A DNA stretch of 64,000 nucleotides from Caulobacter sp. Root343. GTDB taxonomy: Bacteria; Pseudomonadota; Alphaproteobacteria; Caulobacterales; Caulobacteraceae. The translations under genes were made by a program, and so were the position numbers. The notes beneath the pieces were generated by a model. It was given only the letters and a program-made list of their open reading frames with translations, was not told the origin of the DNA and searched no databases. Location: NCBI RefSeq assembly GCF_001425745.1, contig NZ_LMDF01000007.1:372899-436898 (forward strand), read 5' to 3'. Positions within the stretch are counted from its first letter, which is position 1, and every line of letters starts with the position of its first letter. Of the stretch, positions 45,884 to 53,905 are shown piece after piece.

Positions 45884-47109
45884 TGGCTTTTGACGCCCCC
45901 TTCGACGTCGCCGCGATCCGCGAGCAGTTCCCGATCCTGCAACGGACCGTGCACGGCAAGCCGCTCGTTTATCTGGACAGCGCCGCCAGCGCCCAGAAGC
46001 CGAACGTGGTGCTGGACGCCATGACCGACCTGGCCCGGACCTCGTACGCCAACGTCCATCGCGGCCTGCACACGCTCGCCAACGAAACGACGGAAGCCTA
46101 TGAAAAGGCCCGTGAAAGCGTCGCGCGCTTCATCAACGCCGAGCCGACCGAGGTGGTCTGGACCAAGAGCGCCACCGAAGCGGTGAACCTGGTCGCGGCC
46201 TCGTTCGGCCTGTCGCTGAACGCCGGCGACGAGATCCTGCTCTCCGAGATGGAGCACCACGCCAACATCGTGCCGTGGCACTTCCTGCGCGAGCGCAAGG
46301 GCGTGGTCCTGAAGTTCATCCCGGTGCTGGACGACGGCCGCCTGGATATGGAGGCCTTCAAGGGCCTGCTGTCCGAGAAGACCAAGATGGTCGCCGTCAC
46401 CCACATGTCGAACGTGCTGGGCACGGTCAACGATGTGGCCGAGATCGTTCGGCTGGCCCATGCCGCCGGCGCGCCGGTGCTGCTGGACGGCTGCCAAGGC
46501 GTGGTCCACACCCGGGTCGACGTGAAGGCGCTGGACGTCGATTTCTACGTCTTCTCCGGCCACAAGCTGTACGGCCCGACCGGAATCGGCGTGCTGTACG
46601 GCAAGGCCGAACGTCTGGCCGCGCTGCCGCCGTATCAGGGCGGCGGCGAGATGATCGGTTCGGTTTCCCTCGACAAGATCACCTATGCCGACCCACCGCA
46701 CCGTTTCGAAGCCGGCACCCCCGCGATCCTGGAGGCCGTCGGCCTGGGCGCGGCGATCGAGTGGCTGAACGGCCTGGATCGCGACGCCATCTTCGCCCAC
46801 GAGCACGCCCTCTACAGCCGCGTCGCCGAGCAGCTGCGCGGCGTCAACGGCGTGCGGATCCTGGGCGAGGCGCCCGGCAAGGGCGCGGTGCTGTCGTTCA
46901 CGGTCGAAGGCGCTCACGCCCACGACATCGCCCAGGTGTTGGACCGCTACGGCGTCGCCGTCCGCGCCGGCACCCATTGCGCCGAGCCCTTGATGCGCCG
47001 TTTCGGCGTTACGTCGAGCGCGCGGGCTTCATTCGCCCTATATAATACCGAGGCCGAGGCCGACGCTTTCGTCGACGCGCTGGCCAAGGCCCGCAGTTTC
47101 TTCAGTTGA
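45883..47109 (+). CDS. sufS: Group II cysteine desulfurase SufS
   Basis: SufS makes a persulfide from cysteine for the Suf scaffold. The protein is 408 aa. Signatures are LDSAASAQKPNVVLDAM, NVHRGLHTLANETTEAYE, WTKSATEAVNLVAAS, SEMEHHANIVPWHFL, the PLP-lysine segment FYVFSGHKLYGPTGIGVLYG and GGGEMIGSV. The active-site Cys is in AGTHCAEPLMRRFG. No sufE or sufU partner is in the operon, so one must be encoded elsewhere. Confidence 0.97.
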   Translation: MAFDAPFDVAAIREQFPILQRTVHGKPLVYLDSAASAQKPNVVLDAMTDLARTSYANVHRGLHTLANETTEAYEKARESVARFINAEPTEVVWTKSATEAVNLVAASFGLSLNAGDEILLSEMEHHANIVPWHFLRERKGVVLKFIPVLDDGRLDMEAFKGLLSEKTKMVAVTHMSNVLGTVNDVAEIVRLAHAAGAPVLLDGCQGVVHTRVDVKALDVDFYVFSGHKLYGPTGIGVLYGKAERLAALPPYQGGGEMIGSVSLDKITYADPPHRFEAGTPAILEAVGLGAAIEWLNGLDRDAIFAHEHALYSRVAEQLRGVNGVRILGEAPGKGAVLSFTVEGAHAHDIAQVLDRYGVAVRAGTHCAEPLMRRFGVTSSARASFALYNTEAEADAFVDALAKARSFFS

Positions 47110-47116
47110 GCCGCCC

Positions 47117-47476
47117 ATGACCGACGCCGCCGCCTCTCCCGAGCCTGTCACCGCCCTTTCGAAGGACGAGCTGAATCGGCTGACGGACCAGCTGATCGAG
47201 AAGCTGAAGACCGTCTACGACCCGGAAATCCCGGTCGACATCTACGAGCTGGGCCTGATCTACAAGGTCGACGTCAGCGACGACAAGGACGTGGCCATCG
47301 ACATGACCCTGACCGCTCCCGGCTGCCCGGTGGCCGGGGAAATGCCGGGCTGGGTCCGCGACGCGGTCATGGAGATCCCGGAGCTGAAGTCCTGCACGGT
47401 CGACCTGGTGTTCGAGCCGCCGTGGGACGCCTCGCGCATGAGCGACGAGGCCAAGTTGCAACTGAACATGTTCTGA
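47117..47476 (+). CDS. sufT: SufT / MIP18-family Fe-S maturation factor
   Basis: The protein is 119 aa, a DUF59/MIP18 domain. Signatures are LKTVYDPEIPVDIYELGLIYKVDV, MTLTAPGCPVAGEMPGWV (with the conserved Cys) and VDLVFEPPWDASRMS. SufT family proteins help deliver clusters when demand is high. It lies 7 bp after sufS. Confidence 0.95.
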   Translation: MTDAAASPEPVTALSKDELNRLTDQLIEKLKTVYDPEIPVDIYELGLIYKVDVSDDKDVAIDMTLTAPGCPVAGEMPGWVRDAVMEIPELKSCTVDLVFEPPWDASRMSDEAKLQLNMF

Positions 47477-47490
47477 TCGGTTCGAAAGCC

Positions 47491-47895
47491 ATGGAAACCG
47501 CGATCACCGTCCGTCCCCGCCGTCCGCGTCCCAAAGTCGTCACCCTGACCGACGCCGCGGCCACGCGGGTGAAGGAGATCATGGACCGCGCCGACAAGCC
47601 CTATGCGGGCTTGCGCGTCGGCGTGAAGAACGGCGGCTGCGCGGGGTCGGAATATGTCTTCGAATATGCCGAGACCCAGGACCCGATCGACGAGGTGATC
47701 GAGGAAAAGGGCGTCCGGATTCTGATCGAACCCAAGGCCGTGCTGTTCCTGATCGGCGCCGAGATCGACTACGAGGTGACCAAGCTGTCCTCGAAGTTCG
47801 TGTTCCACAATCCCAACGAAACCGACGCCTGCGGCTGTGGCGAGAGCGTCACCATCCAGCCGGCGCCGGAGGCGCCAGAGACCGGCGACCACTAA
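47491..47895 (+). CDS. sufA: A-type Fe-S carrier SufA
   Basis: This protein carries Fe-S clusters from the SufBCD scaffold to target proteins. It is 134 aa. The HesB/IscA fold has VVTLTDAAATRVKEIM, VGVKNGGCAGSEYVFEYA (first Cys) and the C-terminal paired cysteines ETDACGCGESVTI. The start at 47491 is chosen over an earlier in-frame ATG that overlaps sufT. Its stop TAA overlaps the next ATG (TAATG, 47893-47897). Confidence 0.95.
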   Translation: METAITVRPRRPRPKVVTLTDAAATRVKEIMDRADKPYAGLRVGVKNGGCAGSEYVFEYAETQDPIDEVIEEKGVRILIEPKAVLFLIGAEIDYEVTKLSSKFVFHNPNETDACGCGESVTIQPAPEAPETGDH

Positions 47896-48164
47896 TGGAC
47901 GCGGATCTCGACGATCTGTCGCGTGAAGCGCTGATCGATGAGGTTCGCAAGCTGCGCGCGGCGATCCGCGCGCACCGCGACAGCACGCTGCACGAGCTGT
48001 GCTGGCATCATCCCGACCTGTGGGCCCTGCTGCCCGAGAAGACCGATCCACAGCCCTCGGTGCCAGCGTGGCCGCAGTTCATGCGCGGCTGCGTCCGTTA
48101 TCGCCAGTCGCTGGACGACCAACTGCCGGACGCGCCGCGCTCCGCCGCCGAATTCAAGGATTGA
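47895..48164 (+). CDS. Small hypothetical protein at the end of the suf operon
   Basis: The protein is 89 aa and acidic/helical at its N-terminus (DADLDDLSREALIDEVRKLRAAIRAHRD). A Trp/His-rich middle (ELCWHHPDLWALLP) and WPQFMRGCVRYRQSLD follow. I do not recognise a defined family. The TAATG coupling to sufA shows that it is translated in the operon. A role in Fe-S assembly is possible by position only. Confidence 0.75.
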   Translation: MDADLDDLSREALIDEVRKLRAAIRAHRDSTLHELCWHHPDLWALLPEKTDPQPSVPAWPQFMRGCVRYRQSLDDQLPDAPRSAAEFKD

Positions 48165-48169
48165 CCTCC

Positions 48170-48370
48170 ATGCTCGCCCGTACGCCTTCCTGCATCGAGT
48201 GCGGCCTCGCCTGGGGCGCGCCGGGCTTTCGTCATGAGGACGAGGCGCCGCTGTACTGGTCGGACACGGGCATCCTGTGCTCGGGCGGCTGCGCGCAGAC
48301 CCACTTCGCCAAGCGCCGGGCTGAGGGCACCTTCGTGGCCGCGCCGGCGGAGTGTCCGGTCGAGGTTTAA
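48170..48370 (+). CDS. Small Cys-rich (zinc-ribbon-like) protein
   Basis: The protein is 66 aa. It contains CIECGLAWG and, after 26 residues, ILCSGGCAQTHF, four Cys that could bind zinc (or a cluster). The start at 48170 lies 5 bp after the previous stop, and a CTCC-type leader gives only a weak ribosome site. It is probably the last gene of the suf operon. A hairpin (48374-48394) follows its stop by four bases. Confidence 0.65.
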   Translation: MLARTPSCIECGLAWGAPGFRHEDEAPLYWSDTGILCSGGCAQTHFAKRRAEGTFVAAPAECPVEV

Positions 48371-48373
48371 AGT

Positions 48374-48394
48374 CCTTCTCCCTATGGGAGAAGG
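48374..48394. repeat. Hairpin related to repeat family C, overlapping the end of the acyltransferase gene
   Basis: ccttctccc-tat-gggagaagg is a perfect 9-bp stem with a 3-base loop. The same stem arms, with a slightly larger loop, open repeat C at 62381. The acyltransferase stop codon (48382-48384) lies in the loop, so its last residues, NLLP, come from the repeat. The hairpin may also terminate the two convergent transcripts. Confidence 0.7.
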
Positions 48395-49188
48395 TTCACG
48401 GTGGCGGCCTTCGCCGAGGGTTCAGCCGCCACGTTCTTGCGGCCGTTCCACTCCACCAGAACCGAGGGTTTCACCGGCTCGCCGCGCGCATGGGCGATCA
48501 GTTCGTTGGTGCGGTTCTCGATCGTCGCTTCCAGCCTCTGCATGAACTCGGCCTTCTCCAGACCCAGCGGCAGGGGCGGCAGGAATTCGACGGTGGCGGT
48601 CCCGGGCGTCTTGGCCTTCTGGGTCTGCCGCCAGAAGCAGCCGAGGTTGGTGGCCACCGGCACGACCGGCAGGCCGAAGTCCTTGCTCATGTAGTAGACG
48701 CCGGTCCGGTAGCGAAACCGCTCGCCCGGCGCGGCCAGGTGGCCCTCGGGATAGATCAGGATCCGCCGGCCCTCGGCCGCGACCTGGGCGGCGCTTGCCG
48801 ACAGGGCCTTGCGGGCCTCGGGGCCGCCGCAGCTGTCGACGACGATGGCCCCGAACTTCTTCAGGATCGCCCCGACCAGCGGGAACTTCTCGAGATGGTC
48901 GCCGGTCACGAAGCTGAGGTTCTCGACATTGGCGAACATCACGAAGCCGTCGCCCCAGCTGTGGTGCTTGGCGGCGATGATGAACGGGCCGGCGGGCAGG
49001 TTCTCCTGGCCTTTCAGCTCGACCTTCACGTCAGCGAAGAAGCCGAGCGCCCACAGCATCCGCTGGCTGTAGAGCCGCAGGGCGAAGGCCACCGGCTTGC
49101 GGCCCGGCAGCAGCGCCGATAGCGCCGCCGACAGGCCGTAGAAGATCGACAGGACCCAGTAGTAGGCGTTGAACAGCGCGCTGCGCAT
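48382..49188 (-). CDS. PlsC-family 1-acyl-sn-glycerol-3-phosphate acyltransferase-like protein
   Basis: The protein is 268 aa, membrane-associated by an N-terminal hydrophobic segment (YYWVLSIFYGLSAALSAL). The acyltransferase block I is KHHSWGDGF (H-x4-D), block III is LIYPEGHLAAPGE, and the later GLPVVPVATNLGCFW contributes to the glycerol-phosphate pocket. It probably transfers an acyl chain to lysophosphatidate or a related acceptor. An AAGGAGAG lies just upstream of the ATG. It is 69 bp downstream of a TetR gene in the same direction and so may share its control. The C-terminus NLLP is encoded by a repeat element. Confidence 0.88.
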   Translation of the reverse strand: MRSALFNAYYWVLSIFYGLSAALSALLPGRKPVAFALRLYSQRMLWALGFFADVKVELKGQENLPAGPFIIAAKHHSWGDGFVMFANVENLSFVTGDHLEKFPLVGAILKKFGAIVVDSCGGPEARKALSASAAQVAAEGRRILIYPEGHLAAPGERFRYRTGVYYMSKDFGLPVVPVATNLGCFWRQTQKAKTPGTATVEFLPPLPLGLEKAEFMQRLEATIENRTNELIAHARGEPVKPSVLVEWNGRKNVAAEPSAKAATVNLLP

Positions 49189-49257
49189 GGCTCTCTCCTT
49201 GTCGCGCGATGGGCGCCAAAACCGGCGGCCACTTTTGGCTGTCGCGCCTTGATCTCT

Positions 49258-49818
49258 CTATCGAGCGAAAAGCACGGCCTTAACGGCCGCGGTCATCAGG
49301 GAAGCGTGGACCGACAGGGCGTCGTCGCCCAGACGGCCATAGGCCTTGTTCTGGGCGGTCTGGGTGATCACCCCGATCGCCATGGCCGCCAGCACGCGCG
49401 GATCGCCGGGCGGCAGCTGCGTGACCAGCACGGCGCGCTTGATCAGGTCCTCGACCAGGGTGACGGGGTCGTGGCCGTCCTCCTGATAGTAGGGCAGGAA
49501 ATGGTGCAGCTGCAGCAGGTGGAACGAGAACAGCAGCCAGTCCTCGTCGGCCACGGCGCAATAGGCGCGGACCAGCGCCTCGGCCTTGGCCTCGATGCCT
49601 TGGACCGCGCCGGCCTCGTCCTCGATCAGCTTGGAGAGCCGGCGGTGGCAGTCCATGAACAGGCCGACCGCCAGATCGTCCTTGCTCTTCCAGTGCCGGT
49701 AGATCGCACCTTCGGACACGCCGGCGCGGGCGGCGATGGTCTTGGTCGTGGTCGCGTCTACCCCGTCGACGACGAAGGCCTCGAGGGCGGCGCGTTCGAT
49801 GCGGGGCTTGGCGCTCAT
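49258..49818 (-). CDS. TetR-family transcriptional repressor
   Basis: The protein is 186 aa. The N-terminal HTH covers about residues 8-55 (AALEAFVVDGVDATTTKTIAARAGVSEGAIYRHWKSKDDLAVGLF), the classic TetR pattern. The C-terminal helical ligand domain is not diagnostic. It probably controls the downstream acyltransferase and itself. An AAGTGA-N4-TCACTT palindrome lies 33 bp upstream of its start, between it and the divergent glycosyltransferase gene. Confidence 0.93.
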   Translation of the reverse strand: MSAKPRIERAALEAFVVDGVDATTTKTIAARAGVSEGAIYRHWKSKDDLAVGLFMDCHRRLSKLIEDEAGAVQGIEAKAEALVRAYCAVADEDWLLFSFHLLQLHHFLPYYQEDGHDPVTLVEDLIKRAVLVTQLPPGDPRVLAAMAIGVITQTAQNKAYGRLGDDALSVHASLMTAAVKAVLFAR

Positions 49819-49850
49819 GGGTGGAGCTTCGCATGGCGGCCGTGAAATGC

Positions 49851-49866
49851 AAGTGAGTGTTCACTT
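49851..49866. promoter_or_regulatory. Probable TetR operator
   Basis: AAGTGA-GTGT-TCACTT is a perfect 6-4-6 inverted repeat between the divergent tetR and glycosyltransferase genes, in a locally AT-richer patch. It is the natural site for the adjacent TetR protein. Confidence 0.7.
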
Positions 49867-49927
49867 ACATTTTTGTGATCGTTGATCTCGCGATTGACCC
49901 CGGCCGGCGGGGCGGCGACACACGGTC

Positions 49928-50902
49928 ATGGTCCAGACGGTTCTGATCTATTCGATGGGCGAGGTGATCGGCGATGGCCTGATCAAGCTGCCCTTCATCG
50001 CTGGCCTGCGCGCCGCATTCCCCGACGCCCGCATCAGCTGGTGCGCGGCCAAGGGCGAGACGGTCTATGCCGGGCCGCTGAAGAGCGTGGTGGCTGGCTA
50101 TGTCGACGAGGTGATCCTGGAGGGCGCGAACGGCGCGCGGCCGCTCGACAGCCTGCCGTGGTCGAAGCCGTTCGGCGGTCGCCGGTTCGATCTCGTGATC
50201 GACACCCAGGAGAACCTGCGCCGCAGCGGCGTCGCTCGCCGGGGCGCAACCGGCCGCTTCATCTCGGCCGCCCGCCACGCCCGCGACAAGGACTGGCCGA
50301 TGGCCGTCACGGATCGTCTGGCGAGGCTGTTGTCGCTGGCGACGGACGGGCAGGGCGGCCCGCGTTCGCTGGTCCTGAACAATCCCGACGCCGTGAAGGC
50401 CGCCGAAGCCTTGCTGCCGACGGGGCCGACCTATGTGGGCCTGGCGCCCGGCGCCGGCGGCCAGGACAAGCGCTGGCCGTTGGAGAACTATCTGGAGCTG
50501 GCCCGCCGCGTCGTCGCCCGGGGCTGGACGCCGGTCTTCCTGTTCGGTCCGGACGAGGCCGAGGACGCCGCCGTCGCCGCGCGGGAGATCCCGCAAGCCC
50601 TGCAGCCCGAGCGCGGCCGGATCGACGGCTACGCCCATGTGAAGGGGCCGCTGCTGGTCATCGCTCTGGCCGGACGCATGGCGGCCGGTGTCGCCAACGA
50701 CGCCGGCCCGGGCCACATGCTGGCTGCCGGCGGCGCGCCGCTGCTGTCGCTGCAGCAGGACCGCCGCAAGTCGGTGAAGTTCCGCCCCGCCGCCCAGCGG
50801 CTTGAGATGCTGGTCGCGGAGGACTACGGAAGCGGCATAGGCGCCCTGCCGGTCGACGCGGCCTGGGCCGCCCTGCAGACGCTGGTCACCGGAGCCGCCT
50901 GA
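49928..50902 (+). CDS. Glycosyltransferase family 9 (heptosyltransferase-like)
   Basis: The protein is 324 aa. GT9/GT-B features are visible: ALPFIAGLRAAFPDARISWCA-type first strand, FDLVIDTQENLRRSG, LAPGAGGQDKRWPLENYLELARRV and the C-terminal VANDAGPGHMLAAGGAPLLSL. Relatives transfer heptose to lipopolysaccharide core or a related surface glycan. It is followed without a gap by a DUF6165 gene, a pairing common in surface-polysaccharide regions. Acceptor and donor cannot be told from the sequence. Confidence 0.9.
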   Translation: MVQTVLIYSMGEVIGDGLIKLPFIAGLRAAFPDARISWCAAKGETVYAGPLKSVVAGYVDEVILEGANGARPLDSLPWSKPFGGRRFDLVIDTQENLRRSGVARRGATGRFISAARHARDKDWPMAVTDRLARLLSLATDGQGGPRSLVLNNPDAVKAAEALLPTGPTYVGLAPGAGGQDKRWPLENYLELARRVVARGWTPVFLFGPDEAEDAAVAAREIPQALQPERGRIDGYAHVKGPLLVIALAGRMAAGVANDAGPGHMLAAGGAPLLSLQQDRRKSVKFRPAAQRLEMLVAEDYGSGIGALPVDAAWAALQTLVTGAA

Positions 50903-51307
50903 ATGTCCATCCTCGCGCCGATCTCGGCGGGCGAACTGGTCGACAAGATCACCATCCTGCGGGTCAAGGCTCAGCGCATCGGCGATCCGGCCAAGGAAGC
51001 CAATGTCCGCAAGGAGCTGGCCCTGCTGGAGGCCACGGCCCGGGAGCACTTGCCCGACAGCGCCGAGATCGTCCGCCTGACCGCCGAGCTGACCGAGGTC
51101 AACGCGGCCCTGTGGGACATCGAGGACGGCAAGCGCGACTGCGAGCGCCGCCAGGACTTCGGCGCCGACTTCGTCGCCTTGGCCCGGCGCGTTTACATCG
51201 ACAACGACAAGCGCGCGGCGATCAAGCGCGCCATCAACGAAGCGGCGGGCTCGGAGATCATCGAGGAAAAGAGCTACAAGCCCTACCTCGCGGCATCAGA
51301 AGAGTGA
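50903..51307 (+). CDS. DUF6165 family protein
   Basis: The protein is 134 aa and mostly helical. It has LDKITILRVKAQRI-like ISAGELVDKITILRVK near the N-terminus, LTAELTEVNAALWDIEDGKRDCER, and RRVYIDNDKRAAIKRAINEAAGSEIIEEKSY at the C-terminus. This is the typical DUF6165 pattern, which has no established function but is often next to glycosyltransferases. Its ATG directly follows the GT9 stop, and its own stop overlaps the next ATG (TGATG). Confidence 0.88.
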   Translation: MSILAPISAGELVDKITILRVKAQRIGDPAKEANVRKELALLEATAREHLPDSAEIVRLTAELTEVNAALWDIEDGKRDCERRQDFGADFVALARRVYIDNDKRAAIKRAINEAAGSEIIEEKSYKPYLAASEE

Positions 51308-51711
51308 TGCAAGTCGTTAGCAACGCTCGGGAAATGATCGCCGGCATGACGCCGGATCTGAAGCTTGGCGAATACGTCTTCTGTGCGGCTGGCGACCGAG
51401 ACTGGGCCGTGCTGAACCCGCTGGCCATGTTCCGCGAGGCCGAGGGTGTCAGCCTGATCCTGGAGCGTGGCGTGGCTGAAGCCGCCGGCTTTCCAGTCGT
51501 GGCGCCGATGGCCCTGATCACGCTCAACGTCTATTCGGCCCTGGACGGCGTCGGCCTGACCGCCGCCGTGGCGACTGCATTGGCGAACGGCGGGATCGCC
51601 TGCAACATGGTCGCGGCGCTGAACCATGATCATGTCTTCGTACCGGCGGATCGGGCGGACGAGGCCGTCGCGATCCTGCGAGCGCTCCAGGACGCCGCTA
51701 ACGCCCCCTAA
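51307..51711 (+). CDS. ACT domain-containing protein
   Basis: The protein is 134 aa. It contains two small ACT-like halves: the first with GEYVFCAAGDRDWAVLNPLAMFREAEGVSLIL, the second with ALITLNVYSALDGVGLTAAVATALANGGIACNMVAALNHDHVFVP. This matches stand-alone ACT proteins of unknown role that bind amino acids in relatives. It ends one base before the convergent enoyl-CoA hydratase stop. Confidence 0.88.
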   Translation: MQVVSNAREMIAGMTPDLKLGEYVFCAAGDRDWAVLNPLAMFREAEGVSLILERGVAEAAGFPVVAPMALITLNVYSALDGVGLTAAVATALANGGIACNMVAALNHDHVFVPADRADEAVAILRALQDAANAP

Positions 51712-51712
51712 A

Positions 51713-52516
51713 CTAGCGCCCCTTGAACGCCGCCGCGCGTTTCTGGAGGAAGGCGGTGACGCCCTCGATGAAGTCCTCGGTCTTGCCGGCGACCTTCTGG
51801 GCCTTGCGCTCGGCGTGCAACTGGCCGGTCCAGTCGCTGTCGAGGCTGTCCCAGACCAGCTTGCGGATCGTGCCCAGCGCCGCCGGTCCCTGGGCCAGCT
51901 GAACCGCCAGGGTGTGCGCGGTCGGGATCAGCTCGGCGTCCGGAACGCAGCGATTGACCAAGCCCCATTGCAGGGCGGTCGCGGCCGGGATCTTGTCGCC
52001 CAGCAGCATCATCTCCATGGCCCGCGCCTTGCCGATCAGGCGCGGCAGCAGGTAGGTGGAGCCACCGTCCGGAACCAGGCCGATGCGGCGGAAGGCCTGA
52101 AGGAAATAGGCGCTCTCGCCCGCCACGACGATGTCGCCCATCAGGGCGATCGAGCAGCCGATCCCCGCCGCCGGGCCGTTCACCGCCGTCACGATCGGCA
52201 GCGGGAAGTCGCGCAGCAGCGTCATCAGCGGATTGTAGGTGCTCTCCAGCGCCGAGCCAGCGTCGGGTTTTCCGTCGACGTCCAGCTCGCGCCCGGCCGC
52301 GCCGCCGCCCGATAGGTTGGCGCCCGAACAGAAGCCGCGGCCTTCGCCGGTCAGGATCACCGCGCGGGCCTCGACCTTGCCGGCGGCGATCGAAGCGAAG
52401 ACGTGGATCAGCTCGCGGGCGATCTCCAGGCTGGCGGCGTTCAGCGTGGTCGGATCGGCGAGGGTGATGGTGGCGACGCCGTCCTGCGTGGCGAGTCGGA
52501 TCTTCTGATAGTCCAC
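51713..52516 (-). CDS. Enoyl-CoA hydratase/isomerase family protein
   Basis: The protein is 267 aa in the crotonase fold, beginning at a GTG codon (52516). The oxyanion-hole motifs are EGRGFCSGANLSGGG and NGPAAGIGCSIALMGDIVVAGESAYF, and the catalytic region carries RRIGLVPDGGSTYLLPRLIG with Asp. The C-terminal helix AFLQKRAAAFKGR is typical of PaaG/EchA-like members. It probably hydrates an unsaturated acyl-CoA in fatty or aromatic acid breakdown, but the crotonase family is broad. Confidence 0.92.
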   Translation of the reverse strand: MDYQKIRLATQDGVATITLADPTTLNAASLEIARELIHVFASIAAGKVEARAVILTGEGRGFCSGANLSGGGAAGRELDVDGKPDAGSALESTYNPLMTLLRDFPLPIVTAVNGPAAGIGCSIALMGDIVVAGESAYFLQAFRRIGLVPDGGSTYLLPRLIGKARAMEMMLLGDKIPAATALQWGLVNRCVPDAELIPTAHTLAVQLAQGPAALGTIRKLVWDSLDSDWTGQLHAERKAQKVAGKTEDFIEGVTAFLQKRAAAFKGR

Positions 52517-52590
52517 GGCGACCTCCCTTGGTGTCGGGGAGAGTCTAGGCGCCTTTGCCCCTTGGGAAGGCTAGCGGAATCTTCAAAAGG

Positions 52591-52620
52591 AAAACGCCGC
52601 CGATCCTGCGACCGGCGGCG
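52591..52620 (-). terminator. Rho-independent terminator after the diguanylate cyclase gene
   Basis: The stem is cgccgccg (52595-52602) with cggcggcg (52613-52620). On the minus strand it is followed by TTTT and a TTTT-rich stretch, so it ends the leftward GGDEF gene. Confidence 0.88.
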
Positions 52621-52647
52621 CCAAAGTGGGTAGTCCAGCTGAAGGGA

Positions 52648-53709
52648 TCAGGCGGCGTTGGCCGCGCCCGGCATGGATTCCGCCGCGGTGACGCGATTGC
52701 GGCCGCTGCGCTTGGAGGCGTAGAGCGCCGCGTCGGCGCGTTCCATGACCGAGTGGCCGGTCTCGTTCGGGCGGCGTTCGGCGAAGCCCGACGAAATGGT
52801 GATGGCGCCCAGGTCCTCGTTGGTCGAGCGACGCTTGAGCATGCGCGAGGAGACCTCGACGCGGATTTCTTCCAGGGTGGTGGCGACGGCCGAGGCGGCT
52901 TCGCGCGGGAAGATCATCGCGAACTCCTCGCCGCCGTAGCGAGCGGCGAAGCGCGGCGGCGCGGCGACACGGCCGATCACCGAGGCGACGTAGCGGATGA
53001 CCTGGTCGCCGGTCTGGTGACCCCAGGTGTCGTTGAAGCCCTTGAAATGATCGATATCGAGCACGGCCAGGCAGATGGTCGTGCCGCTGTCGTCGGCGTC
53101 GGAGCAGGCGCGGTCCAGCTCTTCGTCGAAGGCCTTGCGGTTGGCCAGGTTGGTCAGGCCGTCGGTGGTGGCGTCGCGGCGGACCTGTTCCAGGTGCTCG
53201 CGCAGGCGTTCGACCTCGGCGGTGGAGTCGGCCAGGCGCAGTTCCAGCGACTGGTTTTCCTTGTGCACGCGGCGGGTGGCTTCGGCCAGGTTGGTGACGA
53301 CGGTCTTGATGGCGTCGACGTCGGTCGACTTGTCCAGGCTCTTGGTCGCGCCGGCCAGTTCCTTGCCGAAGGCGGCGTTCGACTTTTGGGCGTTCTGGAT
53401 GGCCTTGGAGACGGCTTCTAGTTCCTTGGACAGGATGTCGCCGGCGTCGCGGATCTGTTCGTTGAGACGCGCCTTGGGCAGGTAGGTCGCGGCCAGTTCC
53501 TCGCTGACCAATTCGGTCATCGGTTCGCCGAGCGAGATCAGACGGGTCAGTTCGCGGGCCAGGGCGCCGTCGGGATCGGCCACATAGTGGGTCCACAGCT
53601 CGAAGTTCAGCGCGGTCGGCCACACCTGGTGGCGTTCCATCAGCTCCAGGGCGCGCGAGGCGATCTTGTAGGCCTCGGGTCCGCGCAGCGTGGTTTCGAC
53701 GTCCGACAT
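52648..53709 (-). CDS. dgcB: GGDEF diguanylate cyclase, DgcB-like
   Basis: This enzyme makes c-di-GMP from two GTP. The protein is 353 aa and cytoplasmic, with no membrane segment. An N-terminal helical part (about 1-105) contains a strongly conserved-looking LNFELWTHYVADPDGALA. A coiled coil (about 110-185; EVERLREHLEQVRRD) and the GGDEF domain (about 190-330) follow. The active site is intact, DGLTNLANRKAFDEELDRA...DIDHFKGFNDTWGH...ARYGGEEFAM. The allosteric I-site RxxD is absent: the position reads APPR. In Caulobacter this gene order and shape fit DgcB, which promotes surface attachment. The symbol rests on that context. Confidence 0.88.
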   Translation of the reverse strand: MSDVETTLRGPEAYKIASRALELMERHQVWPTALNFELWTHYVADPDGALARELTRLISLGEPMTELVSEELAATYLPKARLNEQIRDAGDILSKELEAVSKAIQNAQKSNAAFGKELAGATKSLDKSTDVDAIKTVVTNLAEATRRVHKENQSLELRLADSTAEVERLREHLEQVRRDATTDGLTNLANRKAFDEELDRACSDADDSGTTICLAVLDIDHFKGFNDTWGHQTGDQVIRYVASVIGRVAAPPRFAARYGGEEFAMIFPREAASAVATTLEEIRVEVSSRMLKRRSTNEDLGAITISSGFAERRPNETGHSVMERADAALYASKRSGRNRVTAAESMPGAANAA

Positions 53710-53905
53710 TTTTCTTCTTCCCCCATCGGCGTTTCCACTCGCGGAAACACCGATCGCCTGGAGCGGAACCTTAGACCCTAGAGTTCTTACGACCCGTTAA
53801 GAACGAACGGCGTTCGCTCAAGTGCGATCGCACGCTCGCCCATTATGGGCCCCGACGAGATGGGTTTGCGTTTTCGAACCTGCCGTAGGAAAGCGTGACA
53901 ACGTC

